Source: Watersipora subatra | Lineage: Eukaryota > Bryozoa > Gymnolaemata > Cheilostomatida > Watersiporidae | Length of the DNA: 64,000 bases | Reading direction: 5' to 3' | Assembly (NCBI RefSeq): GCF_963576615.1 | Contig: NC_088708.1 | Location: forward strand, 24,745,191 to 24,809,190 | Position numbers and translations under genes: made by a program | Notes under the pieces: model-generated | What the model saw: only the letters and a program-made list of their open reading frames with translations | Databases searched by the model: none | What the model was told of the DNA's origin: nothing | Shown here: one piece after another, positions 13,075-22,266 of the stretch | Numbering within the stretch: the first letter of the stretch is position 1 | Layout of the letters: each line of letters opens with the position of its first letter

Positions 13075-13598
13075 TGTGTTGGATCCAGCGACCAACACGT
13101 AGAGGCGACCTGGGTCGGCTTACTCTACCGGTCTGCATTCACCTTCCACAGGGGCCGTGTAAGTGCTGCCCGTTGACCAACACGCGGAGGCGACTCAGTC
13201 GGCTTACACCACCGGTCTACTACAACCACCTTACACGGGGAATTGCTCCCTGAGTGATATTATGCTCGTTCGACAAGGTCGACCTGAGGTCGACCGGGGT
13301 CGACAGTGTTTCTATACTCTACTCCCAAAGCACAGTCCGTAGACTGAGGCTTGGAGTAAATAAGTGCTCAGTGTGATTCTGTTATTGCGCAAGGTAACAG
13401 AAGAGTGTGGGTCCAAATGCAAAGCATGTATTGAACAACTTCTAGGCCGATAAACACGGCCTTAAATATAACAGAATATGCAAATGAGGTGGCTAGGGCC
13501 AACCTCCTCTAGGGGCGTGACTATATAAAATAACACAAGAGAACACAACTCTAATGATAATAACCAAAAAGGAGATGGTACTGCAGGTTTCCATCACA
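13075..13598 (-). repeat. 3' LTR of the young gypsy element
   Basis: 524 bp, starting TGTGTTGG and ending CATCACA on the plus strand (TG...CA ends). By eye it is identical to the copy at 20154-20677. It contains two diverged tandem units of about 84 bp (from 13090 and from 13174) and a cluster of the self-complementary octamer GGTCGACC. In element sense, TATATTTAAG near 13470 could be a TATA box. Confidence 0.95.
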
Positions 13599-13793
13599 CA
13601 CGCCGCCCCTATAGACGACTACCGGCTATATATATAAAAAAAAACCACAAGAAAAGAAAAAAAACACAAGAAATATAGGAACACACCAACTAGCTACAAC
13701 AAAACAGACAAAGAAAAGGGAATATAATAATATGAGAAACCGCAATTACTAAATACCAAGAGAAATACGGATAAATCATGTCGACCGGGTCAT
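13599..13793 (-). other. Short non-coding tail between pol and 3' LTR
   Basis: A-rich on the plus strand with a TA run. On the minus strand the bases next to the LTR read AGGGGCGGCGTG, a possible but imperfect polypurine tract for plus-strand priming. Confidence 0.4.
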
Positions 13794-16700
13794 CTAGGAG
13801 GTCGACATGCGATTTGCCAGGTCCTCCAGGCGACGAGCCGCCCGTCGGAGGTTGGAGGCCTCTTCTCGTAAAGCGTCCACTGTAACCCGGGGTCGTACGT
13901 CCCCCAGCCGGCTCTGGATGCTGCCTATTGTCGTCAACCTTCTAGGAGCTGGGACCGGTCGTTCCAGCTTAGGCGGACTGTACCACTTCTTCTTCGGGGG
14001 AGAGGGGAGAGGTGCCGGAGGTCCTCTTCGTGTAGGTGGCTTGGTTTTAATTGGCCCGTAGGGTATAGGCTTTTCAAAGGCCGGAGGATTATTTAATTGT
14101 ACCTTTTTGCTCCAGGCCGGGTAGCTATCTCGGTCGACCTCGTATATAGTAATTCCCTTTCCACCGTGCGCCTTCCTTACTTCGGCATCCTTGATCCGAG
14201 CCTGATGTTTGGCAATAGTATCTCGAGATGTAGAATTTCTCCCACATTTGCAAAAAAAGCGTGTAAAGTGCTGGGCGATGTGGATTCTGCGCCGTCGAGG
14301 GGTAGAGAGTAGTTGTTGGCACAATGGACAGTTAGTACCTTTCTCTCGACATAGTTTCGAGATCGTTTTAGCTGTCTCTGCCGCAATCCATTTGGTTGGT
14401 AGTGGGGGGTGTGGAACGTGATTATCTAAAGAATCCGTTTCTGAGTCGTCCAGGGTTTCACCCGGCGCTGGGTGGAGCTCCAGTGGCAGGATCTTTACTT
14501 CTGGCAACAGGGGTAAAGCTCCGATAATCGGTGCCGACTTCTTCACGGTTTCTTTGGTGACTTCCATGTTGAGAAAAGATATAGGTGTGTGCGCCTCGAG
14601 TTGGTAACAAGTAATGAGCGCGTTCTGTCTGGGACCCAAAATGGCCGCCTTCTGACCTTGAACTCCGAGGGCTTCTCCCGATTGGACGGTGCTGGTGTCG
14701 TAATCGGCCAAGTACGCGGGAGGCCTCCTGATTCGTTGGGGCCGTGGTGCATCTCCAGCCCCGGTATCACTAGCCTGGGCTCCCATATTTTCTGTGGCTC
14801 TTTCTTCCTCGGGTATCGACTCGTCGCCAGGGTCGGGGTCAATCATCAAGGTAGGATTGTGCTCCCCTGGGGGAACCAAGGGGTCCCTCCTGGGAATTCG
14901 AAGGGCTTCTGACCTTCCTGGCGACTGAGGTATTCGCAACTCCGTTAGTTGGCTAGGCAGGGGCAACTCTGAAATAACTACTTCTGGGTTATCGTTTCCT
15001 CGTGCGATTTGCCTTCTGGGTCGGCCCCTCATGTTGGGACGGCGAGCAGGCTCGACTTCAACTGGGGCTCGTCCTTGTTGCACCGGACTGGGGCGACAGA
15101 GTCGTAACCTTCCCTCTGCTTGGATAGATCGCTGTCCATACCTCTCTATCTCGTAAGTGTGGTTTTCGTGACTCCTCAACACGCGATAGGGCCCCAAGTA
15201 CTTGGCCGCTAGCTTCGGGTTTTTCCCTCTTCTCCGCCGCTTGCTTAGCAACCACACGAGGTCACCCTCATTGAATAACGGAGGCTCTCTCGCGTCGGTT
15301 GACACAATATCTTTTTGCCTATCTCGGAGGAGAGTATGGGCTTGTATCAACCGGTCGTGGACAGTCTGCACATACTCATGTATGCTTGCGAATGATTCTA
15401 GTCTATTCCCATACTGCAATTGGTCAGGAAGACGTAGTTCCCGACCCAACATCAGATAATTGGGTGTTTCTTTAGTCGCGGAGTGTGGTAACCCTCGCAG
15501 CGTCCTCATGATTTGTGGCAGTAGCTGGTCCCAATCTTCCTGTCCTCTGCCCAGCAAGAGAGCTCGTAGGGAGTCACCCAACACACGATTGTTTCTCTCG
15601 ACCACCCCATTCCCTTCGGGGTGGTACGGGGTGGTCCGAGACTTATCGACTCCCCACAAGTCGCATAGCTCCTGGAATAATGAGGATTCAAATTGGCTCC
15701 CCTGGTCGGTATGGATAATCTCGGGTAGCCCGAAGTAACTAAATACCCTTTCGTCTAGGATCTGGGCTACCGTTGGGGCTGTAGCGTCGGGGATGGCTAA
15801 CGCATCTGACCACCTAGTGAAGTGATCAGTGAGCACCAACACCCAACTGTTTCCACGAGGGGTCGGAGGCAGGGGTCCCACCAAGTCTACGGCTAGGCGT
15901 TGCCACGGCCTCCCGGCGTACAGCCGTTGTCTATTCCCGGAGGTCCGCCCCTTTCCTGTTTTGGCCCTCTGGCAAACCTCGCAAGAGAGGACTGCTCTCC
16001 GGATATCTCCGGCCATACCCGGCCAATACCAGTCCAATTGGACGCGTTTCAAGGTCTTCTCCACCCCGCAGTGTGTTTGCTCGTGGGCTTTCCACAGGAT
16101 TTCCTGTCTCAATGTTTTCGGGCATACCACCACTACCTTTTCTCGCCCATTCTGGGTAAGATGGAGAGTCAACACGCCCGACTCGTCGAGCTGGAGCTGG
16201 TGAAACATCCGGGCCAATCGTTGCAGCTCGGGGCTGCCCACTCGTAGCACGGCTTCTTCCACTCCTTTCCGGTCCCTGACGGCTTGGTAAATGACCCCTA
16301 GGTCGGTAGTGGCCCTCTGTTGTAGCGCCCGTACTTCGTCCAGCGGGGTTTGTACCACCGTCAGCTGTTCTGGACCCTTTTTGACTACACTTTCACCAGT
16401 TCCATCCAAATTTTTGGTTTCGCCAGTTATCTTGACGGCTTGTGACTGAGGATCCTGAGGTCTTCTGGGAGGGTGGTCCAACACTCTAGGTGTTCCTGCC
16501 CCGCCCGGCAGCCGTACCGGGACTGGACTGGTTGGTGTGGGAATCGGGGGGCCGTGCCCTAAAGCCGGTCTGTTGCCAGGTAGTTGAGGCCATTCATCCT
16601 CATCCAACTGGCGGGGGTTGGGACTGGATGTTCCGACGCCTCTCGGCGGCTGTACCGGAACTTGGTCCACTGGCACCGCAGTGTCCCAATTCGTTCCTGG

Positions 16701-19307
16701 GTTTATTAGGGAGTCGTATACTTGCGACCTCGTTGGCCCTTGATCCCGCTTCTCAATAACAGCACACTGCCGGCAGTCGACGCACTGTCGTCGACTCAAT
16801 CCATCGGCGTTCCCGTGTTTATCGCCTTTTCGATGGATAATTCGGTACTTGTGCTCAGCCAGACTCTCCAGCCACCGGGCCACCTGGCAAGAGGGTTCCT
16901 TCCTCCGGTGCAACCAAACCAAGGAGGCATGGTCGGTTCGGATGGTAAACTCTCTGCCATATAGGTAGGGCCGGAAATGCCGGACAGCTTGTACCACTGC
17001 CAGCAGCTCCCTTCTGGTTACGCAGTAATTGCGTTCGGCGGAGGAGAGGGTCTTGCTATAGTAGGCTATGGGTCGCTCCGTGCCCTGCTGGACCTGGGAT
17101 AACACAGCCCCAGTCCCTACATTACTAGCATCAGTATCTAGTACGTAAGGCAAGGAGGGGTCGGGATATGCCAGTACTGGAGCGTGTGTCAGCGACCATT
17201 TGAGCCTAAGAAAAGCTTCCTGTTCCTCTTCTCCCCATTTCCAGGGGACCCCTTCGCTGGTCAACAAGGTGAGAGGTTTGGCGACCGAGGCATAGTCCGG
17301 CACGTATCTGTGATAGTACCCAGTGGTACCCAAGTATGACCTTAGCTGTGTCACATCTTGGGGTGCTGCCCATCCACTTATAGCCTGAATCTTTTCAGGG
17401 TCGGTAGCCACCCCTGTGTTGCTGACTATGTGGCCCAGGTATTTGACTTGGGTCTGGAACAAGCTGCATTTGGAGGGCTTTAATTTCAGCCCGGCCTGCT
17501 TCAATCGTTCCAACACCTCGGCGAGCCTAGTGACATGACTGGAGAAGTCGGCTGACATGACGATGATGTCATCGAGGTACAGCAGCAGGGTTTTCCAGTG
17601 TAGCCCTTGGAGGACACGTTCCATCAGCCGCTGGAAGGTAGCTGGGGCGGAGGTCAGTCCAAAGGGGAGCACCTTCCACCTCCACAACCCACTGCGTGTG
17701 GCGAATGCCGACCGCTCCTGGGCCTCGGCGGAGAGGGGTACCTGCCAGTACCCGCTCATCATGTCCAAGGTACTGAAGAACCTACTGCCAGACAAGGCGT
17801 CCAAGCTCTCATCAATCCGGGGGAGGGGGTAGGCGTCCTGGCGAGTGACACTATTAAGTTTCCTATAGTCTACACACAATCGCCACGCCCCGTCCTTCTT
17901 CCTCACCAAGACCACCGGAGAGCTCCAGGCCCCGTGAGCGGGCTCAATCATGCCTTGCTTTTCCAGGGCCGAAACCTGTCGTTCGATTTCGGCTTCCTTC
18001 TCGTGTCCTACACGGTACGGGTGTTGACGGATGGGTTGTGCCTCTGGGAGGAGGGGGATCTCGTGTTGTACCAGGGTGGTACGCCCCATGTCTTCGCTCC
18101 CTTGGCTGAATACATCCGCATAACGGGTCAAGAGGTCTTTCATTCTTCGGTGCTCGGTAGGGGACGAGCAATGTGGTGCCGCCTGTCGGAGCAGGTCCAG
18201 CATGTGGGGTGGTACATTGGAGACAGGAGGGGGAGTTTCTTTGGAAGCCTCGGCTTCTCCCTTCGCTGTCCAGGGGGCCCCTATTTCGTCCGGCCCGACC
18301 CCAGTGTATTGCCCCACGACCGTTCCTGCCGTCACACTGACGGGATGGTCGGTGGGGTTCATACAACGGATGGCCACTCTCCCCTTCTCACCGGGTTGGT
18401 GTAGGCTGGCGGCCACCATATATCCGTTCTTCGTTCCCTCAATTAACCCGACTGGCTGATAGGAGGAGGACGTGAGACGTCCGGCAACCAGGACCTCGGT
18501 TCGAGGGGGAAGCGTTGTGGCTCGCATTACCTGTACGCTGCTTGTCAGAGGTCGACCCTCTCGGTCAGTGCACGTCAACTTCTGTCCATTTAACACCAAC
18601 GTGGGTTGCTGGAAGTTCATCTCGCAGTGGTGGTCGACCAGGAAAGGCATGCCCAGGATGGCATCCTCCTTCAGGGCACACACCACGAGAGACACAGTAA
18701 CCTGGACACTCCTGACTCTGACCGGGAGAGTGATGAGTCCGTGGAACTGCAGCCGGGTACCATCTGCCATTTGCCCATAGTCCTCCCGGACCTCCAATTT
18801 GCTTTTGACGTCTTTAGGTAACCGCTCAAAGACATGTCGTCCCAACAAATTAGAGGTACACCCGGTGTCCACGAGGAATTGGACGGACTGACCTCCGATG
18901 CGACCTGGCAAGAAATAGCTGCTATTATGCGGCTTCCATGATTCGTCTCCGTGGGTCCGTCTGGCTTTGCTAGTCCTCTGGGGGCCCTTCTTGGAAGGCC
19001 GAGACGGCTTTGGCCAGACGTAGGTTTCATCCTTGGCTTCTGAGAGTGGGAGACCTGTACACTCAGGTAAGGGTTGATATTGGTTATGCAAGGGGACCGG
19101 TGGCGAGCAGGGGGGGAGCCTGCGTCGCCTAGTCCGTCGTGGCTGTTGCCACTGTCCTTGCAAGGGTATATTTGATCCACAGTCAGTACTTCCCCCTACT
19201 GCTGTGGATGGTAACCGTTTCCCGGCCTCGTGACTTGAGGCCGTTGTCCTTGGGGGGCTTGGGGGCACCGGCGTTGGATGTGCCCTGCCTGGCCGCAACC
19301 CCAACAA
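13794..19307 (-). CDS. pol: Pol polyprotein of the young gypsy element
   Basis: Open frame of 1837 residues from the first Met; it is probably made as a Gag-Pol fusion entering at about residue 29. Domains: aspartic protease with DTG at 147-149; reverse transcriptase about 415-640, catalytic YLDD at 577-580; RNase H about 718-835 with D724, E767 and D792; a Pro-rich linker; integrase with an HHCC finger (H1075, H1079, C1109, C1112) and catalytic D1141, D1201, E1237 in DD35E spacing; a GPY/F-like motif LGPYRVL near 1371. A further 420 residues follow: Pro-rich, then a zinc-finger-like pair near 1660-1701 (CPLC...H...H, then CKC...H), then a basic Pro-rich tail. All catalytic residues are present, with no stop or frameshift. 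No chromodomain is seen. The frame is -1 relative to gag and overlaps it by 112 bp. Confidence 0.95.
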   Translation of the reverse strand: MLGLRPGRAHPTPVPPSPPRTTASSHEAGKRLPSTAVGGSTDCGSNIPLQGQWQQPRRTRRRRLPPCSPPVPLHNQYQPLPECTGLPLSEAKDETYVWPKPSRPSKKGPQRTSKARRTHGDESWKPHNSSYFLPGRIGGQSVQFLVDTGCTSNLLGRHVFERLPKDVKSKLEVREDYGQMADGTRLQFHGLITLPVRVRSVQVTVSLVVCALKEDAILGMPFLVDHHCEMNFQQPTLVLNGQKLTCTDREGRPLTSSVQVMRATTLPPRTEVLVAGRLTSSSYQPVGLIEGTKNGYMVAASLHQPGEKGRVAIRCMNPTDHPVSVTAGTVVGQYTGVGPDEIGAPWTAKGEAEASKETPPPVSNVPPHMLDLLRQAAPHCSSPTEHRRMKDLLTRYADVFSQGSEDMGRTTLVQHEIPLLPEAQPIRQHPYRVGHEKEAEIERQVSALEKQGMIEPAHGAWSSPVVLVRKKDGAWRLCVDYRKLNSVTRQDAYPLPRIDESLDALSGSRFFSTLDMMSGYWQVPLSAEAQERSAFATRSGLWRWKVLPFGLTSAPATFQRLMERVLQGLHWKTLLLYLDDIIVMSADFSSHVTRLAEVLERLKQAGLKLKPSKCSLFQTQVKYLGHIVSNTGVATDPEKIQAISGWAAPQDVTQLRSYLGTTGYYHRYVPDYASVAKPLTLLTSEGVPWKWGEEEQEAFLRLKWSLTHAPVLAYPDPSLPYVLDTDASNVGTGAVLSQVQQGTERPIAYYSKTLSSAERNYCVTRRELLAVVQAVRHFRPYLYGREFTIRTDHASLVWLHRRKEPSCQVARWLESLAEHKYRIIHRKGDKHGNADGLSRRQCVDCRQCAVIEKRDQGPTRSQVYDSLINPGTNWDTAVPVDQVPVQPPRGVGTSSPNPRQLDEDEWPQLPGNRPALGHGPPIPTPTSPVPVRLPGGAGTPRVLDHPPRRPQDPQSQAVKITGETKNLDGTGESVVKKGPEQLTVVQTPLDEVRALQQRATTDLGVIYQAVRDRKGVEEAVLRVGSPELQRLARMFHQLQLDESGVLTLHLTQNGREKVVVVCPKTLRQEILWKAHEQTHCGVEKTLKRVQLDWYWPGMAGDIRRAVLSCEVCQRAKTGKGRTSGNRQRLYAGRPWQRLAVDLVGPLPPTPRGNSWVLVLTDHFTRWSDALAIPDATAPTVAQILDERVFSYFGLPEIIHTDQGSQFESSLFQELCDLWGVDKSRTTPYHPEGNGVVERNNRVLGDSLRALLLGRGQEDWDQLLPQIMRTLRGLPHSATKETPNYLMLGRELRLPDQLQYGNRLESFASIHEYVQTVHDRLIQAHTLLRDRQKDIVSTDAREPPLFNEGDLVWLLSKRRRRGKNPKLAAKYLGPYRVLRSHENHTYEIERYGQRSIQAEGRLRLCRPSPVQQGRAPVEVEPARRPNMRGRPRRQIARGNDNPEVVISELPLPSQLTELRIPQSPGRSEALRIPRRDPLVPPGEHNPTLMIDPDPGDESIPEEERATENMGAQASDTGAGDAPRPQRIRRPPAYLADYDTSTVQSGEALGVQGQKAAILGPRQNALITCYQLEAHTPISFLNMEVTKETVKKSAPIIGALPLLPEVKILPLELHPAPGETLDDSETDSLDNHVPHPPLPTKWIAAETAKTISKLCREKGTNCPLCQQLLSTPRRRRIHIAQHFTRFFCKCGRNSTSRDTIAKHQARIKDAEVRKAHGGKGITIYEVDRDSYPAWSKKVQLNNPPAFEKPIPYGPIKTKPPTRRGPPAPLPSPPKKKWYSPPKLERPVPAPRRLTTIGSIQSRLGDVRPRVTVDALREEASNLRRAARRLEDLANRMSTS
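19175..19223 (-). promoter_or_regulatory. -1 programmed ribosomal frameshift signal, gag to pol
   Basis: On the minus strand the heptamer GGGAAAC (19223-19217) lies with the gag-frame codons GGA AAC, the X XXY YYZ arrangement. Seven bases later a hairpin begins: stem ATCCACAG (19209-19202) plus CAGTA, loop GGGGGAAG, then TACTG, a bulged A and CTGTGGAT (19182-19175). That is 13 base pairs with one bulge. The gag stop is in the 3' side of the first arm. The slip leads directly into the open pol frame. Confidence 0.9.
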
Positions 19308-20092
19308 TTTGGTCCCCTTTTGTCCACTCCCCGTTGTCCCAACAGCTTCCCTTCCCTCAGTCCATCTGCTAACCCCTTTATAGCCATCAGGACGTCGTTC
19401 AAGGTGGCTGATGGGGGTTCCGAATGGACGGGGGCGACTGTAGCGGGGGTAACTTCTTCCTCCTCCACCGTCATTATTAGGGGTCGGGCACCAGGTCGAG
19501 GAAGAGTGGGCTGGATTTGCAGGAACTCGTTCCCCGCCTGCACTGCTTCCTCCAAGCTCTGTGCCTTCATCGCTAACAGGTGGCGTTGGAGGGGCGTATT
19601 TCCCAGTGTCAGAGAAAACGCATCCATGGCCATACTGGACTGGTAGGATTCTGGGAGGTCAGCGTATGCTATTTTCACCAGACGCTCCATCTCTGTGGCA
19701 TGTTCTTGGAGACTCGTCTTGGGTTCTCTTTTTAGGTGGAGTTTACTCCTAGCCTCTCTCGGGGAGAGCCCGTACTTCATGCGTAAAGCCGAGAAGATGG
19801 AGGCAGGTGAATCCCCTCGACTGCATCCTCTGGCTCCTTCCTTCAGGGTCTCCCGCAGGTGGAGGAGCGTGGCCTTCTCACTCCACTCATTTGCTTCCGC
19901 GACCTCTTCGAACTGGGAGATGAATAGCTCTACATCCTCACTCCCATCGAACTTCGGAGGCTTGAAGTTGGCTCCCCCTCGGGGTATCTGTAAGGCTCTA
20001 GTGATAGCCTCTGTCAGTTGACCAATCTGGTCGACCTGCTGTAACTCTGCCTCAGCCAGATCTCTGGTAGCATTCCGTCGGCTGTTTGGCAA
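19196..20092 (-). CDS. gag: Gag of the young gypsy element
   Basis: 298 residues: an N-terminal capsid-like region with helical, charged sequence typical of Ty3/gypsy Gag (including a region around residues 50-190 of the retrotrans_gag type), a Pro/Glu-rich linker, and one CCHC zinc knuckle near residue 265 (CWGCGQAGHIQRRC, C-X2-C-X4-H-X4-C), which packages the RNA. The start is the first ATG in the frame, 41 bases after the primer site, so the leader is very short. The last codons carry the slippery heptamer, and the frame overlaps pol. Confidence 0.93.
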   Translation of the reverse strand: MPNSRRNATRDLAEAELQQVDQIGQLTEAITRALQIPRGGANFKPPKFDGSEDVELFISQFEEVAEANEWSEKATLLHLRETLKEGARGCSRGDSPASIFSALRMKYGLSPREARSKLHLKREPKTSLQEHATEMERLVKIAYADLPESYQSSMAMDAFSLTLGNTPLQRHLLAMKAQSLEEAVQAGNEFLQIQPTLPRPGARPLIMTVEEEEVTPATVAPVHSEPPSATLNDVLMAIKGLADGLREGKLLGQRGVDKRGPNCWGCGQAGHIQRRCPQAPQGQRPQVTRPGNGYHPQQ

Positions 20093-20133
20093 GGTTACTA
20101 GGTTCGTCTTATAAGTCCTAATTACCGCAGTTC

Positions 20134-20152
20134 AATCCCACCGCTGCCACCA
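20134..20152 (-). other. Primer binding site complementary to tRNA-Leu
   Basis: The plus strand reads AATCCCACCGCTGCCACCA, one base from the LTR at 20154. This equals the 3' end, including CCA, of animal tRNA-Leu of the AAG/UAG type; the preceding GTTC at 20130-20133 resembles the T-loop. On the element's own strand it is the complement, so minus-strand synthesis would be primed by tRNA-Leu. Confidence 0.88.
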
Positions 20153-20153
20153 G

Positions 20154-20677
20154 TGTGTTGGATCCAGCGACCAACACGTAGAGGCGACCTGGGTCGGCTT
20201 ACTCTACCGGTCTGCATTCACCTTCCACAGGGGCCGTGTAAGTGCTGCCCGTTGACCAACACGCGGAGGCGACTCAGTCGGCTTACACCACCGGTCTACT
20301 ACAACCACCTTACACGGGGAATTGCTCCCTGAGTGATATTATGCTCGTTCGACAAGGTCGACCTGAGGTCGACCGGGGTCGACAGTGTTTCTATACTCTA
20401 CTCCCAAAGCACAGTCCGTAGACTGAGGCTTGGAGTAAATAAGTGCTCAGTGTGATTCTGTTATTGCGCAAGGTAACAGAAGAGTGTGGGTCCAAATGCA
20501 AAGCATGTATTGAACAACTTCTAGGCCGATAAACACGGCCTTAAATATAACAGAATATGCAAATGAGGTGGCTAGGGCCAACCTCCTCTAGGGGCGTGAC
20601 TATATAAAATAACACAAGAGAACACAACTCTAATGATAATAACCAAAAAGGAGATGGTACTGCAGGTTTCCATCACA
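20154..20677 (-). repeat. 5' LTR of the young gypsy element
   Basis: 524-bp direct repeat of 13075-13598, with no difference seen by eye. As the 5' LTR in element sense it should hold the promoter and the start of the transcript. Confidence 0.95.
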
Positions 20678-20830
20678 GTAATTACTGAAACTTCAGGCCC
20701 TGTGTCGAGCACAAAATCAACCTCAATATCATTTACCTTCAGAGTTCTTACTATCTTATCATCTAATCGTTTAGGACTAGATGAAGAAAGCCTTACACTC
20801 TTACCAAGATGAAGATTAAGGAGTTGAAGT
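20678..20830 (-). pseudogene. Retroelement aspartic protease, right half (split by insertion)
   Basis: On the minus strand this encodes the N-terminal half of a retropepsin, with the active-site phrase VLDTGPEVSVI just before the break at 20678. The normal residue after DTG in this group is Ala or Ser; here it is Pro. The frame resumes at 13074 beyond the inserted element. Upstream (to the right) the frame soon becomes unreadable. Confidence 0.72.
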
Positions 20831-21553
20831 CTAAAAATGCTCTACTATATTGATCTGTGCAACGTGAAGACAATATTCTCGACTCACGTTTTCATCTTTT
20901 ATATTTTACCAAATTGACAATTAGGCATTATCACATCCAAAGTAAACTTAGCATTAGAATCTAAACTAAATATGATGAATAAACTTGCCATAAAATTGCT
21001 GTAATTTTTAGTGCACGTACATGTATATCAATTTGCATTCAAAGTTAACTGCTGTCATTTGACACATAAAATACAAGTTATTATTCACTATAAATAGACT
21101 TTTTAATATTACACAATTTATTATTTTTAATATTGGTAAGTTCTGTTTTAGTAAATCTGTTCTGTTCACAGCTTCATATCAAAACCTGACAAAGCTTTTT
21201 GTTTTGCTTATTGTGTCGCTATACAATACGATACTATGCTTTCCGGAAATAGGCTTCGCGCCATACGTTGCGATAAAACGCGCTGATGCGCTTTGCAATC
21301 GTCTCTACCGTTTGACTATAAAACATGGTTTTTGGGCGTATCTATCGTCTGCAACAAATAAGGTCAAGGCTAAGGAAGCCCTTGAAACCTTTGCGATAAA
21401 GTATCACCAGGTGAACGAAATCTCAACTTTGGTGTATAATATTTCAACTTGCCACCATTTACCTGTTATAATTATTACTGGATTTAATCGTTGGAAAACT
21501 ACTGAAAGACTAATTTGACTAGGTGTATTTCAATGACCATTGACTACATTATC
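20831..21553. other. Gene-free stretch
   Basis: AT-rich. A 104-codon open frame (21204-21518) is present, but it has no recognisable similarity and no splice context, so it is not called as a gene. Confidence 0.35.
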
Positions 21554-21756
21554 TACGTACAGACCTGCCAACCCAAGAGTGGGGCAATGCGTGAGATTTT
21601 GTTTTGGGGCAATTGATGTATCAATGAAAGTATATATAAAACTGTGGAAATTGGGGCAAAAATTTCACGCATTTCTCACGCATTTTCATTTTTTCTTTGG
21701 GGTGATTGCGTGAGTCTCACGCCCAATGCGTGAGAGTTGGCAGGTATGTCCACGTA
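21554..21756. mobile_element. Short inverted-repeat element (about 200 bp)
   Basis: The ends are inverted repeats: ACCTGCCAACCC near 21562 and GTTGGCAGGT near 21737, within flanking TACGT/ACGTA. The interior carries several copies of ACGCATT/AATGCGTGAGA in both orientations. It is a non-coding MITE-like repeat; the superfamily is not determined. Confidence 0.6.
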
Positions 21757-22045
21757 GGCCTACATTTTATGATAATAGTGGGACATACATATGTATATAC
21801 CTAAATGGTATATGCAAATTGTATAATATACTTTCTATCATTAGCATATTTATTTTAATGATCTGTTTTAGTTTTAGAATATAACATAGGCGTTAATTTA
21901 GACTAAAACGTGTTATTGTCTGTTTGTTGAAAACCCATGTTACGTATGTTCGTAAGGTTTCGCATACACTGTACATATCTGTAAAAGAAACTGCCGGTCC
22001 CCTTTACTCGTCACATGACAGTCAAACAAACACAGCGAGTGTTAT

Positions 22046-22130
22046 ATATATAAATTATATATATATATATGTGTACATATATATATGCATGTACACACAC
22101 ACACACGCGCGCGCGCGCACACACACACAC

Positions 22131-22194
<64 letters not shown>

Positions 22195-22266
22195 TTATAT
22201 ATACATGTACATATATATACATTTACATATATGTATGTATATATATACATGTACATATATATATAG
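22046..22266. repeat. Compound microsatellite (TA, CA, CG, TA, TG tracts)
   Basis: Long AT alternation with embedded CA and CGCG runs. Open frames here are artefacts of the repeat. It abuts the left LTR of the decayed gypsy element. Confidence 0.95.

Larger units (their letters stand above)
13075..20677 (-). mobile_element. Young, apparently complete Ty3/gypsy LTR retrotransposon
   Basis: A 7603-bp element on the minus strand, flanked by a 4-bp target duplication GTAA (13071-13074 and 20678-20681). Order in element sense: 5' LTR (20677-20154), tRNA-Leu primer site, gag, -1 frameshift signal, pol (protease, reverse transcriptase, RNase H, integrase, C-terminal extension), then 3' LTR (13598-13075). 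Both LTRs look identical over 524 bp and both reading frames are open, so insertion was recent and the copy may be competent. It is clearly more GC-rich than the surrounding AT-rich DNA. It sits inside the protease of an older retroelement. No env-like gene is present. Confidence 0.95.

Noticed and set aside
13807-20021. Many plus-strand open frames opposite gag and pol (for example 17607-18404)
   Set aside because: Shadows of the GC-rich minus-strand coding sequence, with no domain of their own.
20130-20152. A tRNA-Leu gene next to the LTR
   Set aside because: Only the 3' end is present and it lies exactly at the LTR border; it is the primer site.
13075-20677. An endogenous retrovirus with an envelope gene
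   Set aside because: No third gene, signal peptide or membrane segment lies after the integrase; the C-terminal extension is in frame with pol and looks like a zinc-finger region.
21204-21518. 104-codon open frame as a gene
   Set aside because: No similarity, no splice or poly(A) context, and it lies in repeat-rich DNA.
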